A stretch of 64,000 nucleotides of DNA from Bacteroidota bacterium (lineage in GTDB: Bacteria; Bacteroidota; Bacteroidia; Bacteroidales; JAAYUG01): NCBI GenBank assembly GCA_029571215.1, contig JAKPTE010000009.1, positions 1 to 64,000 of the forward strand, written 5' to 3'. Under the pieces are notes generated by a model. The model ran no database searches, was not told where the DNA came from, and worked only from the letters and a program-made list of their open reading frames with translations. A program made the translations under genes and the position numbers. Of this stretch, positions 35,103-43,431 are shown one piece after another; the first letter of the stretch is position 1; every line of letters begins with the position of its first letter.

Positions 35103-36033
35103 GGAATTCAACGGCAGAAAGTTTTTTGCGTCCTTCGGCCTGAAGCGAAAGCAAATCAATCATTCCATCGGGAACAGCTGCTGCCAGAAGGGTCTTTCCG
35201 TCTGTTACCACCGTTCCGGGCTCCAGTTTATGGGCCTCTTTCCTGAAGGACGCCAGGTAGATTTTTACCCTTGTTTTTCCCTGCGGGAGTATCCATGTTG
35301 TGTAGGCTCCGGGTAAAGGGCTCAGTCCTCTGATGAGGTTGACCACCTCCTGTCCGGGTTTGTCCCAATGGATGCGGCACATTTCTTTGGTAATCCTGGG
35401 AGCTGTATGCAGAACACGTTGCGGATGAATGAATTCTTCCTGACTGCGGGCGACATATTGTCCGGAGGCAATCAGTTCCACTGTTTTCAATACGAGGCCG
35501 GCACCCATCTCTTTCAGCCGGTCATGGAGTTCGCCGGCTGTTTCCTGCAGACCGATTTCGGTTTCTTCCTGCAGAATGATCTTTCCCGTATCAAGGTTCT
35601 CATCAATAAAGAAAGTGGTAAGGCCAGTCCGCGTCTCACCATTAATGATGGCATGGTTAATGGGTGCGGCACCACGGTAATCGGGCAGGAGGGAAGCATG
35701 CAGGTTGATGGTGCCATGGAGAGGTATCTTCCAGACTTCCGCAGGGAGCATGCGGAAGGCGACCACCAGGAACAAATCGGGACGAAGGTCATGCAGGGCA
35801 GAAAGAAATGAGGGGTCTTTCAGTCGCTCCGGCTGAAGAACAGGAATCCCGAATTTTAGGGCAGCCAGCTTGACTGCTGAAGCCTGCATCCGGAGACCCC
35901 TGCCTGACGGTTTGTCAGGTACCGTAACCACAGCCGTTACATTCCAGCCGTTATGGATTAAAGCCTCAAGCGAAGGAACGGCAAATTCCGGAGTACCCAT
36001 GAACACAATCCGAAACGAAGCCTTGCTGGTCAT
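35047..36033 (-). CDS. fmt: Methionyl-tRNA formyltransferase
   Basis: A 328-residue enzyme that formylates initiator Met-tRNA using 10-formyl-THF. It starts with the family segment RIVFMGTPEFAVPSLEAL. The catalytic block is NLHASLLPDYRGAAPINHAI with the active-site Asn and His, then the Asp in DENLDTGKI. The C-terminal OB-fold domain ends AVEFLRGIQDPS. I chose the ATG at 36033, four bases after the ribBA stop; the longer reading from 36075 would add 14 residues overlapping ribBA. The 3' end overlaps the convergent GH73/LysM gene by 56 bp. It is the last gene of the lptG-GT4-GT2-ribBA-fmt operon. Confidence 0.96.
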   Translation of the reverse strand: MTSKASFRIVFMGTPEFAVPSLEALIHNGWNVTAVVTVPDKPSGRGLRMQASAVKLAALKFGIPVLQPERLKDPSFLSALHDLRPDLFLVVAFRMLPAEVWKIPLHGTINLHASLLPDYRGAAPINHAIINGETRTGLTTFFIDENLDTGKIILQEETEIGLQETAGELHDRLKEMGAGLVLKTVELIASGQYVARSQEEFIHPQRVLHTAPRITKEMCRIHWDKPGQEVVNLIRGLSPLPGAYTTWILPQGKTRVKIYLASFRKEAHKLEPGTVVTDGKTLLAAAVPDGMIDLLSLQAEGRKKLSAVEFLRGIQDPSALRFASDQPF

Positions 36034-36037
36034 GGTG

Positions 36038-37315
36038 TTATTGCTTCCCGTTTTCGTTGGGGTAATAGCGGACAAGGTTCAGAAAATGACCCATCTTGTC
36101 GCGTTTGGTCTCAAGATAAAATTTGTTGTGGGGATTGGGAGGAACTTCAATGGGTACGTTTTCGACAATTTTCAGTCCGTACCCTTCCAATCCGGCTCGC
36201 TTAATGGGATTGTTTGTCATCAGCCGGATTTTTTTCAGGCCGAGCAGATGCAGAATATTGGCTCCCACACCATAGTCGCGTTCGTCGGCATTAAATCCGA
36301 GGTCGAGGTTGGCTTCCACGGTGTCGCGGCCTTCTTCCTGTAATTTATAGGCTTTTATCTTGTTGAAAAGACCAATGCCGCGTCCCTCCTGGTTCATGTA
36401 AAGCAGAACTCCCTTTCCTTCTTTTTCAATGCGTTTCATGGCTTCGTGCAGCTGGTCACCGCAGTCACACCGGTAAGAGCCGAAAATATCGCCGGTAACG
36501 CAGGAAGAATGGACACGCACCAGCACCGGTTCATCGGGTTCCCAGTGACCTTTGATGAGGGCAATGTGTTCCAGACCGTTTGATTTCTGAAGGAAAGGAA
36601 TCAGCCGGAAGTCGCCGTACCGGGTGGGCAGATGCACTTCCACACCCTTGATAACAATGCTCTCGCGGGCAAGACGGTAGGCAATGAGATCTTTAATGGT
36701 AATGATCTTTATTTGAAAGCGCCTGGCAATTTCCATTAGCTGTGGAAGGCGGGCCATAGAACCGTCTTCATTCATGATTTCTACCAGGGCACCTCCTTCC
36801 AGTAAACCGGCCAGATGGGTGAGATCAACGGCAGCTTCGGTATGCCCTGCTCTGCGTAATACGCCTTTCTGCTTGGCTTTTAGCGGAAAAACATGCCCGG
36901 GTCGTGCCAGGTCTTCGGGTTTTGTCTTCGGGTCCACCAGAGCGCGGATCGTCTTTGCCCTGTCGGAGGCTGAAATGCCTGTCGTAACGCCCTGTCCTAT
37001 CAGGTCAACTGATACGGTGAATGCGGTACGGTGAAGGGCCGTGTTTCTGCTGGTCATAAGCTCCAGCTCGAGTTGTTCGCAGCGCTCTTCGGGTAATGCA
37101 ACACAGATCAAACCCCGTCCGTGCATGGCCATGAAATTGACCATCTCAGGCGTAATTAGCTCGGCTGCTACAATAAAATCCCCCTCGTTTTCGCGGTCTT
37201 CGTCGTCAACCACAATAACCGGCTTGCCTTCGCGGATATCAGCTACCGCTTCCTCAATGGTGTTGAGTTTAATGCCGGTTTCCTGACTGGTGACGTTTTG
37301 TTGGTTGCCACACAT
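36038..37315 (-). CDS. ribBA: Bifunctional 3,4-DHBP synthase / GTP cyclohydrolase II
   Basis: A 425-residue fusion catalysing the two entry steps to riboflavin. The N-terminal RibB part (about residues 16-220) has [14 protein letters not shown] (metal and substrate acidic loop) and [27 protein letters not shown]. The C-terminal RibA part has the zinc site [14 protein letters not shown], then [17 protein letters not shown] and the ending [17 protein letters not shown]. Both halves look complete. The ATG at 37315 lies inside the upstream glycosyltransferase gene, a 47-bp overlap; the conserved part ([10 protein letters not shown]) begins 15 residues in. Other rib genes are not in the window. 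Confidence 0.96.
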   Translation of the reverse strand: MCGNQQNVTSQETGIKLNTIEEAVADIREGKPVIVVDDEDRENEGDFIVAAELITPEMVNFMAMHGRGLICVALPEERCEQLELELMTSRNTALHRTAFTVSVDLIGQGVTTGISASDRAKTIRALVDPKTKPEDLARPGHVFPLKAKQKGVLRRAGHTEAAVDLTHLAGLLEGGALVEIMNEDGSMARLPQLMEIARRFQIKIITIKDLIAYRLARESIVIKGVEVHLPTRYGDFRLIPFLQKSNGLEHIALIKGHWEPDEPVLVRVHSSCVTGDIFGSYRCDCGDQLHEAMKRIEKEGKGVLLYMNQEGRGIGLFNKIKAYKLQEEGRDTVEANLDLGFNADERDYGVGANILHLLGLKKIRLMTNNPIKRAGLEGYGLKIVENVPIEVPPNPHNKFYLETKRDKMGHFLNLVRYYPNENGKQ

Positions 37316-38453
37316 TGCTATGTATTCCTTTTAAAAACTGGATACAACCTGCTGCAAGTGCCAGGTTTGATACCATAAAATGATTTAGGAAGCGCAAAGG
37401 TACAATATGTATCCTTAATTTCCTGAGCAAAAAATCGGCCAGAGTGAGAACAATGGCAGCCGAAACCATTAGAAGAACAATCTGATAGAAAATTCCTTGT
37501 CCGACGAGAAAAAATGAGGAAAGGAGCAAAAGAACGATCCACAACGGGCCAAGCCAGCGGAGAAATTTATGGGCAAAAAAACACAGGGCTCTGGCTCCTT
37601 TGGTGGGAAGAAGCATATGTCTGAAATATTTCAGGTTCTGAAAGTTTCCCGCTGCAATCCTTGTTTTTCTGCGGAATTCGACCCAGGGATCGTTTGATAC
37701 ATCCTCGGTAACACGAGATGTCAGGCTATTGACAGCATAAAATCCCTGTTGCAGAACATGCATGTTAATAAAAAAGTCATCAACGAGGAAAGTGTCAGGA
37801 ACCGGAGTAAAGAGTTCTTTTCTTACGGCAAAACAGCCTCCGAAGGGTCCCATCATGCAGCCCCAGACAATGCTTTCAAGGTGTTTGATTGTTACTTCCC
37901 ATGCAATGTAAGCATGTTCCTGCCGGGAGATGCCGCTCTCATCAATTCCATGGTGCTGCATGTGCGAATCGACAAGACCTGTCCGCGGATCTTTGAAAAA
38001 TGCTATAAGTTCTGTCAATGTGTCAGTATGGAACATGACATTGGCATCGGTAAACACAAGTATGTCGCCGTGGGCCTGTTCTGCCAGGGCATTGATGATG
38101 CGTACCTTGCCCATTCGCTTTTCGAAAAAGAAAGGACGGAACGATGGATATTTCACCTGTGCGCTTTCAAGGATTGCATTTGTCCTATCGGTCGAGGCAT
38201 CCGAACCGGCAAGAAACTCAATTTTGTCTGTAGGATAGTAAGTATTGTAAACGCTTTGCAGCTTTTCTTCCAGAACATCCTGCTCGTTATAGGCAGCCAT
38301 GATAATGGAAATTCGTGGCAGTTCGTCTTTATATTCAAAGTTCTGGAGGCTGATGCGCCTGAAACGTGAGATGAGGAATAGAAATGCCGGAAAAATGAGG
38401 TACGAAAACAACAGGGCACTTAGGGCAAACCAGAATATCAGGGTAGGTATCAT
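37269..38453 (-). CDS. Family 2 glycosyltransferase, membrane-bound
   Basis: A 394-residue GT-A fold transferase. An N-terminal membrane helix (about residues 5-28) precedes the GT2 catalytic domain, which has [40 protein letters not shown] (DxD-like metal site), [33 protein letters not shown] and [10 protein letters not shown] (QxxRW-like region). Two or three C-terminal membrane helices follow (about 300-375). This resembles processive or undecaprenyl-linked GT2 enzymes that build cell-surface glycans. It overlaps the upstream GT4 gene by ATGA and the downstream ribBA by 47 bp. The sugar and acceptor are unknown. Confidence 0.9.
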   Translation of the reverse strand: MIPTLIFWFALSALLFSYLIFPAFLFLISRFRRISLQNFEYKDELPRISIIMAAYNEQDVLEEKLQSVYNTYYPTDKIEFLAGSDASTDRTNAILESAQVKYPSFRPFFFEKRMGKVRIINALAEQAHGDILVFTDANVMFHTDTLTELIAFFKDPRTGLVDSHMQHHGIDESGISRQEHAYIAWEVTIKHLESIVWGCMMGPFGGCFAVRKELFTPVPDTFLVDDFFINMHVLQQGFYAVNSLTSRVTEDVSNDPWVEFRRKTRIAAGNFQNLKYFRHMLLPTKGARALCFFAHKFLRWLGPLWIVLLLLSSFFLVGQGIFYQIVLLMVSAAIVLTLADFLLRKLRIHIVPLRFLNHFMVSNLALAAGCIQFLKGIHSNVWQPTKRHQSGNRH

Positions 38454-39655
38454 GCCGTATGGCTTTTGTAGAATGCAAGCAGTTTCCTGGTAAGGTCGCT
38501 GTTGTTGAAACGGGAGAAGGCGAGTTGTCGGGCAGCCAGGCCTGTTTCGGCAATTTTTGAGGGCTGGCTAACCAGGGTATGGATGGCCTGGATGAAGTCT
38601 TCAGCAGTTTGGGCATGAAAGAGTTCTTTCCCTTCGACTGCAGGAATACCTTCTGTGCCCAGCTCGGTGGAGATAACCGTTTTTCCCATAGCCATGGCTT
38701 CGATAATTTTGACGCGGATTCCGCTTCCGGCAAACAGCGGAACAACCAGGATATTCTTGTCGCTCATGAAATTGCGGGAGGAAGGCACTTCTCCATGAAA
38801 CACCACCGGATAGCGCATTATTTTTTTTTGCAGTCCGGAAGAGGCATTGCGGCCTGCAATATGAAACACCAGATGGGGAAATTCTCGTTTCACTTTGGCC
38901 CATACTTCTTCGAGAAACCACAAAAGCCCGTTAATATTAGGCTGCCAGTCGAGAGCCCCGATGTAAAATAATGACAGGGAGTTTACTTGAAAAACGGGTT
39001 CGGGGTAGTCTTCGGGGTTAATCCCGAAAGGGATAATTTCCAGGGGTTTTATATTACCGAACTTTTCAAAAAAAGCAGCGTCCCGTTCAGTAATGGTTAC
39101 CAGCATGTCGTACTGATTGACCGAAGCAATTTCCATTCTGCGCAGGCGGCTGGCAAGGATTCCGGTATAGGCCTTTTTTAGCAGCCATTGTTCCTGATGA
39201 AACTTACGGAGCCAGATTTCGGATTCGACATTATGTGCCCTGAGAACCACCGGTACAGTGGTACAGCTACGTATCACGGGAAGGTAGGGCATAAGGTATA
39301 GCCCTTCGAGTTGGATGATATCGAATTTCTTTTCGTCTAAAAGACGACGTAGTTCATCTCTAAAGGCAGGGACAACAAAGCGTTCGGCATTGTAAGGCAT
39401 CCGGCTGAAAAACAGATTGAACAGAGCTTTGTGAAACCGGATGTCGGTATTTACAGGAACGGTTCGGAAATCAGCCATTTTTTTTACCGGCTCCGGAAGA
39501 TTTTCAGTCCCGAAAAAGTGTTTGGAAGTATTCATGGCCAGCATTGTTACCTCGTGCCCGAATTCAGCAAATCCTTTGGTAAGGGCAATTGTGGCCAGTG
39601 CACCTCCGTCATTCGGTGGCCAGGGAAATTTTATGGAAAGCTGAAGAATCTTCAT
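38450..39655 (-). CDS. Family 4 glycosyltransferase
   Basis: A 401-residue GT-B fold transferase with no membrane segment. The N-terminal segment KFPWPPNDGGALATIALTKG contains the acceptor-side glycine loop; DIIQLEGLYLMPYLPV and VVLRAHNVESEIW follow. The C-terminal donor domain has FYIGALDWQPNINGLLWFLEE, FAGSGIRVKIIEAMAMGKTVIST and TELGTEGIPA, matching the GT4 E-x7-E region. It likely acts with the adjacent GT2 in surface polysaccharide or LPS synthesis; the LptF/G-type permease just upstream supports an LPS link, but that is inference. It overlaps both neighbours by 4 bp. Confidence 0.9.
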   Translation of the reverse strand: MKILQLSIKFPWPPNDGGALATIALTKGFAEFGHEVTMLAMNTSKHFFGTENLPEPVKKMADFRTVPVNTDIRFHKALFNLFFSRMPYNAERFVVPAFRDELRRLLDEKKFDIIQLEGLYLMPYLPVIRSCTTVPVVLRAHNVESEIWLRKFHQEQWLLKKAYTGILASRLRRMEIASVNQYDMLVTITERDAAFFEKFGNIKPLEIIPFGINPEDYPEPVFQVNSLSLFYIGALDWQPNINGLLWFLEEVWAKVKREFPHLVFHIAGRNASSGLQKKIMRYPVVFHGEVPSSRNFMSDKNILVVPLFAGSGIRVKIIEAMAMGKTVISTELGTEGIPAVEGKELFHAQTAEDFIQAIHTLVSQPSKIAETGLAARQLAFSRFNNSDLTRKLLAFYKSHTA

Positions 39656-41139
39656 CCGTTTGAGTTTTCTTCTTCCATTTTAAGGGCAACCATTATTTTT
39701 CTGATAAACCGGGAATATGTGTCGAGATTGAGGATGGCCGAATCGGTGGTTGCCTTATAAGTAAGATATATGCCAAGGGGGAGAAGAATGACCGATGAAA
39801 TCCACATTCCTTCGGCAGCCGGAAGCAGGTTTTCGCGCACCATTTTTTCACCGATCAGTGAAATCACATAATACACAACAAAAAACAGCACTGATATTAC
39901 TACCGGCATTCCCAGTCCTCCTTTGCGAATAATGGCACCAAGCGGGGCGCCGATAAAGAAGAAAATCAGGCAGGCAAATGACAGGGTGAACTTTCGGTGC
40001 CATTCAATCTCATGGCGGCGGATTCGCTTGATTTTATTATAGAAGGTTTCTTTCTGTGATGAAATATAGCTCTGGGCAGTACGCGCAAGTCCCAACGCCT
40101 GAGAAATAACGAGTTTCTTGTCAGGCAACGGAAGTGTGTCGTAAATACTGTCGGGGTAGAATTTTTTCAGGGTCAAAGGAGGATTTTTAAGGAAGACTGT
40201 GTCGCCTTCTTTCTTTTTCCTTACTACAAAGTCGTTACGGAAATAGTTTACGGCCAGCAGGTCTTTGTAAAACACCTGCCGGTTCAGTTCGTAATCCTGA
40301 TTCAGCGAATCCCTGGCTTTGCTCAGTTGTTTGAGGTTCATCATCTGGTATCCACCCTTGAACAGGTTTTCATCGGTGCGGTTAAAACCGAAACCGCTGA
40401 GCGATAGAATTAATTCCTGCTGTTGAAAGTAATCCATCCGGTGCGGATAGGTTTTATGCCCCCGGCTTCTCGTTTCATCTTCCAGCTCATTATAACTGTA
40501 CCCGCTGTAGAGTATAAAAATCAGATTGCTGTCGGGCGTCATTTTCATCAGTCCTGAGTCGGCTGTGGTAACGCTGATGTTTCCTTTTCCAGCCGTATGA
40601 TCGTAAATTTTAATGTTGTAGAGTTTGTTGGTACGGGGATCCTTGCGTCCAACCTTGATGCTGTACCCGTCGATACCGTTGTAGAAAATCCCTTCCGTGA
40701 TCTGAAAAGCGGGCCGTTTCTGCCGGATATCATACAACAGGGCTCGCATTTTCAGGTTTGCATAGGGCATCACATTGTTGGAAAAGAAGAACGCAAGGAT
40801 GCTGATTCCTGCCACCAGAATAATGAGGGGAGACATGATTCTCTGCAGGGAAATGCCGGCCGATTTGAGGGCCGTCAGCTCATAGTTTTCGCCAAGGTTC
40901 CCGAAGGTCATAAGACTGGCCAGAAGGATGGCGAGTGGCAGAGCCATGGGAACCAGGCTGGTGGATGTGTACAGCAGCAATTCAGCAATTATTCCCGCCG
41001 ATAAGCCTTTCCCTGCAAGTTCATCAATGTACTTCCATAGAAACTGCATCAGCAGGAGGAAGATGACAATGAAGAATGTAAGGAAAAGCGGGCCGATGAA
41101 TGACATCAGCATAAACTTATGAAGCCGCTTGATACGCAT
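39652..41139 (-). CDS. LptF/LptG-family permease of the LPS export complex
   Basis: A 495-residue inner-membrane protein of the YjgP/YjgQ family. Three N-terminal helices (about residues 10-115, including FIGPLFLTFFIVIFLLLMQFLW and the family segment LAILLASLMTFGNLGENYELTALKSAG) precede a large periplasmic beta-jellyroll (about 140-370). Three C-terminal helices follow (FACLIFFFIGAPLGAIIRKGGLG onward). With LptB and a partner it should extract LPS from the inner membrane toward LptE/LptD; lptE is at 53 kb. I chose the ATG at 41139 (MRIKRLHKF); an ATG at 41154 is equally possible, but one at 41190 would precede the predicted promoter box. Confidence 0.92.
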   Translation of the reverse strand: MRIKRLHKFMLMSFIGPLFLTFFIVIFLLLMQFLWKYIDELAGKGLSAGIIAELLLYTSTSLVPMALPLAILLASLMTFGNLGENYELTALKSAGISLQRIMSPLIILVAGISILAFFFSNNVMPYANLKMRALLYDIRQKRPAFQITEGIFYNGIDGYSIKVGRKDPRTNKLYNIKIYDHTAGKGNISVTTADSGLMKMTPDSNLIFILYSGYSYNELEDETRSRGHKTYPHRMDYFQQQELILSLSGFGFNRTDENLFKGGYQMMNLKQLSKARDSLNQDYELNRQVFYKDLLAVNYFRNDFVVRKKKEGDTVFLKNPPLTLKKFYPDSIYDTLPLPDKKLVISQALGLARTAQSYISSQKETFYNKIKRIRRHEIEWHRKFTLSFACLIFFFIGAPLGAIIRKGGLGMPVVISVLFFVVYYVISLIGEKMVRENLLPAAEGMWISSVILLPLGIYLTYKATTDSAILNLDTYSRFIRKIMVALKMEEENSNG

Positions 41140-41168
41140 GCTGGAAAATTTCATCCATTGATTCGGTG

Positions 41169-41176
41169 CAAAAGTA
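41169..41176 (-). promoter_or_regulatory. -7 promoter box of the lptG-ribBA-fmt operon
   Basis: On the minus strand TACTTTTG matches TAnnTTTG. It lies 14-30 bp before the two candidate ATGs of the LptF/G gene. No exact -33 TTTG is found at the expected distance. Confidence 0.35.
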
Positions 41177-41234
41177 CTTTTTTTTGCCAATCTGAAGGAG
41201 GGTGTTGCTTGACAGGTGAAGAAGGGGTATTTCT

Positions 41235-41612
41235 TCAGAGACCAATAACATGTTTCAGTCGTGCAATCTGCATGTTCCAGAGTTCAATGGCATCCTCTTT
41301 ATCCTGCTCTTCAGCAAAGTCGATTACAAGAAGGGCTACGTCGCCAGTAAGCTGGTCCTGACGGATGCGGAATTCAAAAAAACAGTTTTCACAACCTTTC
41401 TCAAGCCATCGGAAACGGATATACCTGTTTTCTTTCTGGGCCAGTATTTCTGCACTTTGCTGGGAACCTTTCCAAAGGAAAGTGAATATTTTGCCTTTAA
41501 GATTGACATCGTCGGCAAACCATTCCGACAATCCGCCGGGGGTGCTCAGGCGGGAAAACAAAAACGAGGGGGAAACGTTCAGCGTGTATTCCAGTTCAAA
41601 GCGCTTCTTCAT
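41235..41612 (-). CDS. START-like domain protein (SRPBCC superfamily)
   Basis: A 125-residue small cytoplasmic protein of the Bacteroidota START-like family, a helix-grip fold related to AHSA1. It begins MKKRFELEYTLNVSPSFLFSRLSTPGGLSEWFADDVNL, a pattern seen in polyketide-cyclase/AHSA1 proteins, and ends with a long helix (EEQDKEDAIELWNMQIARLKHVIG). I chose the ATG at 41612; a start at 41639 would add nine residues not seen in the family as I recall it. It lies about 95 bp upstream of the LptF/G operon on the same strand. Its function is not known. Confidence 0.8.
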   Translation of the reverse strand: MKKRFELEYTLNVSPSFLFSRLSTPGGLSEWFADDVNLKGKIFTFLWKGSQQSAEILAQKENRYIRFRWLEKGCENCFFEFRIRQDQLTGDVALLVIDFAEEQDKEDAIELWNMQIARLKHVIGL

Positions 41613-42018
41613 TGAGTGAAAGAAAATTGTCCGTTTCAATATTTTGCAATATAATAAAAAAAGTTAATCAGCCAAACAAGGTCAATCAGAATGGAAAATA
41701 ACCGGATCAATTGAGTATAAAGTATTAATAATCAAATAGATAAATAAAAATAATTTAAAAAACGTCCAAAAATGAAAAAAATGTATATTTGCAGTCCTGA
41801 AAAAAACCCGTTGTTTTGACGTACCGGACCAAAAGTGTGGGATCAGAAGATATGGATTTCTGATCACATGAGCTGTAAACGGTTAGGCAGAGTGGTATTG
41901 GTTGAGTGAGGCAGCGCGGCGGGTTAGGGCGTCGGGGGTTCAAGGAATGATAGAAAAAAATGGCGAGATAGCTCAGTTGGTTAGAGCGTCGGGGGTTCAA
42001 GGAATGAGAGAGAAAAAT
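41613..42018. other. Intergenic region before tRNA-Met with decayed tRNA copies
   Basis: A 406-bp stretch without protein genes. It holds a -7-like box TATATTTG at 41784-41791 (plus strand, no clear -33). From about 41907 onward it consists of decayed and truncated copies of the 5' half and T-arm of the downstream tRNA-Met. The first 150 bp are AT-rich and featureless. Confidence 0.55.
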
Positions 42019-42044
42019 GGCGAGATAGCTCAGTTGGTTAGAGC
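41931..42044 (+). repeat. 57-bp tandem duplication ending inside tRNA-Met
   Basis: Two copies of a 57-bp unit lie at 41931-41987 and 41988-42044, differing at about two positions. Each begins GTCGGGGGTTCAAGGAATGA and ends GCTCAGTTGGTTAGAGC. The second copy runs into the intact tRNA. Upstream, 41907-41930 looks like a third, more diverged partial copy (GCGGCGGGTTAGGGC against TCAGTTGGTTAGAGC). Confidence 0.9.
41962..42000 (+). pseudogene. Truncated tRNA-Met copy lacking the anticodon arm
   Basis: Starting at GGCGAGATAGCTCAG, this copy is identical to the intact tRNA through GGTTAGAGCG. It then skips 20 bases (the whole anticodon arm) and resumes at TCGGGGGTTCAA, then diverges before the 3' acceptor strand. 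It cannot make a functional tRNA. The skipped segment is flanked by GT in the intact gene, so a small slippage deletion followed by duplication could explain it. Confidence 0.85.
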
Positions 42045-42092
42045 GTATGATTCATAATCATGAGGTCGGGGGTTCAATTCCCCCTCTCGCTA
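42019..42092 (+). tRNA. tRNA-Met (anticodon CAT)
   Basis: A complete 74-base cloverleaf. The acceptor stem GGCGAGA pairs with TCTCGCT (first pair G-U); the D-arm follows with GCTCAGTTGGTTAGAGC. The anticodon arm has loop TTCATAA (CAT), and the T-arm GGGGG-TTCAATT-CCCCC is perfect. The discriminator base is A and CCA is not encoded. CAT could be elongator Met or, if the C is lysidinylated, Ile; the sequence alone does not decide this. Initiator features (three G-C pairs in the anticodon stem) are absent. Confidence 0.95.
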
Positions 42093-42139
42093 CAAGGACT
42101 CAGGGGCGAATGTTTCTGAGTTTTTTTGTAATAAGCCGA

Positions 42140-42385
42140 ATGCATTATTACGTGTACATTATCTACAGTCAATCCCTTGACAAATATTACGTGGGCTATA
42201 CCCATGACCCTGAAGAGAGATTAGGAAAGCATAATGCCGGGGCGACGACTTCGACCAGGAGAGGTATACCATGGAAGCTTGTGTACATTGAGGAGTATGA
42301 AAACAAGACGGATGCAATCAAGCGGGAAAATCAGATCAAGCGTGTCCCGGATTATGCATTTGAAGTGAAGCGAACGAATGCATAG
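42140..42385 (+). CDS. GIY-YIG nuclease-domain protein with altered C-terminus
   Basis: An 81-residue protein of the single-domain GIY-YIG (UvrC N-terminal-like, YhbQ/UPF0213) family. The N-terminus YYVYIIYSQSLDKYYVGYT carries the GIY-YIG pair, followed by ERLGKHNAGATTSTRRGIPW with the conserved Arg/His region and AIKRENQIKR. Relatives usually continue with GWSRxKKxALI. Here the frame gives VPDYAFEVKRTNA and stops, while the overlapping +1 frame at 42378 reads HRAKALIDDI, resembling that ending. A small insertion or frameshift near the 3' end is likely, so the gene may be damaged. I chose the ATG at 42140; the longer frame from 42047 reads into the tRNA. The role of this family is unclear. 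Confidence 0.7.
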   Translation: MHYYVYIIYSQSLDKYYVGYTHDPEERLGKHNAGATTSTRRGIPWKLVYIEEYENKTDAIKRENQIKRVPDYAFEVKRTNA

Positions 42386-42604
42386 AGCGAAAGCTTTGAT
42401 CGATGACATCCGGATTAACCCCGATGAATCGAAGATTCAATCAGCCTGGAAGGTGATGAATGCATTTCTAGTGCATATAAGGTCAATTGTAAAGTATACC
42501 ACATTCCCGTTGAAAAATATATCATCCAAAAGTTTAATAGTTGCTCCGCAAAAAAAAGCGATAAACTGAGGTCACACGAATATAAAACCGGAGGTAACTA
42601 GTCG

Positions 42605-43300
42605 CTATTTTCGCGCAGCAACAATTGCCGAGAGAAGCAACAAGACGGCCCCTGCACCAAAAACAACCCAGGGAAAATGTGCAGGCATATACTGTAAACT
42701 CAAATCATACAATGCCTTTTGCGAAGGGAGCGACCATAATTCCTTCAGACTGTAATGCTCCAGAATGAACCTGGAATAGTCGGCGATAAAGGAAACAAAA
42801 ACAATGCCGGCACCGGCAAACATAAGTATTTGTGCCTGCAAGGGAAACCGGTACTTCTCCTTTATTCTGGAAATTCTTAAAATAACCAGGGCAAGAAGAA
42901 TCATGAGAAGTGAAACGATGATGGGACCGATAACAGGGCCTGTCCAGGTTACCGGAATAAGGAAAAGAATATCCCATGTCAACAGGGAATCAGGCCAATT
43001 CAGTAACAGTTTAAGGAACAGGTAGTAAAAAATATCCCAAATGGCAAAACTGTAAATAAACCATGCAAACCGCTCTGTAAGATTCTTTCCGTTTACATAT
43101 GCAATGCCTGCCAGCATAATAAGTGTGGCAGCTTCGCGGAAGAGTTCCGTTACGGCCAGCTTCTCAGGTATGGGGGCCAGCGGGAAGGTAAATCCTCCCG
43201 GATAAAGAATTTCACGCATATACACGACAACGGAGCTTTCCAGGTATCCCATGGCTACCGAAAAGACTCCCACAACCATAAGTTGATTGCGCAGAGACAT
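42605..43300 (-). CDS. Hypothetical integral membrane protein
   Basis: A 231-residue protein with about six or seven transmembrane helices. The clearest are residues 8-28, 68-90, 84-106, 127-150, 160-182 and 207-228 (e.g. VIGPIIVSLLMILLALVILRI, VVFGAGAVLLLLSAIVAA). Charged residues are confined to short loops, and the C-terminus is a short basic tail. I do not recognise a family. It is divergent from mutS2, and the GIY-YIG remnant region lies downstream on the opposite strand. Nothing in the context points to a function. Confidence 0.75.
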   Translation of the reverse strand: MSLRNQLMVVGVFSVAMGYLESSVVVYMREILYPGGFTFPLAPIPEKLAVTELFREAATLIMLAGIAYVNGKNLTERFAWFIYSFAIWDIFYYLFLKLLLNWPDSLLTWDILFLIPVTWTGPVIGPIIVSLLMILLALVILRISRIKEKYRFPLQAQILMFAGAGIVFVSFIADYSRFILEHYSLKELWSLPSQKALYDLSLQYMPAHFPWVVFGAGAVLLLLSAIVAARK

Positions 43301-43392
43301 ACGAAAACTATTGATTCAAACAATTTATGACCAGAGTAAAGGTAATACACCTTGGCCAATGTTGCTGTATTTTCTTTATTTCTTTCCATTTG

Positions 43393-43423
43393 TTTGAAAT
43401 GCATGGATGTTAGGTTAACTTTG
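43393..43423 (+). promoter_or_regulatory. Consensus promoter of mutS2
   Basis: TTTG (43393-43396), exactly 19 bases, then TAACTTTG (43416-43423) is a full match to the Bacteroidota TTTG-N19-TAnnTTTG promoter. Only eight bases separate it from the mutS2 ATG, predicting an almost leaderless transcript. Confidence 0.65.
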
Positions 43424-43431
43424 CCATTGCT

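Noticed and set aside
41931-42044. CRISPR-like array
   Set aside because: The repeats are contiguous tRNA-derived tandem copies without spacers; no cas genes are nearby.
42378-42569. 63-residue ORF after the GIY-YIG gene
   Set aside because: Only its first about 10 residues look meaningful, as the displaced end of the GIY-YIG protein; the rest has no pattern.
41907-42604. Integrated element at the tRNA-Met gene
   Set aside because: No integrase, no direct repeat of the tRNA 3' end downstream, and ordinary housekeeping genes follow.
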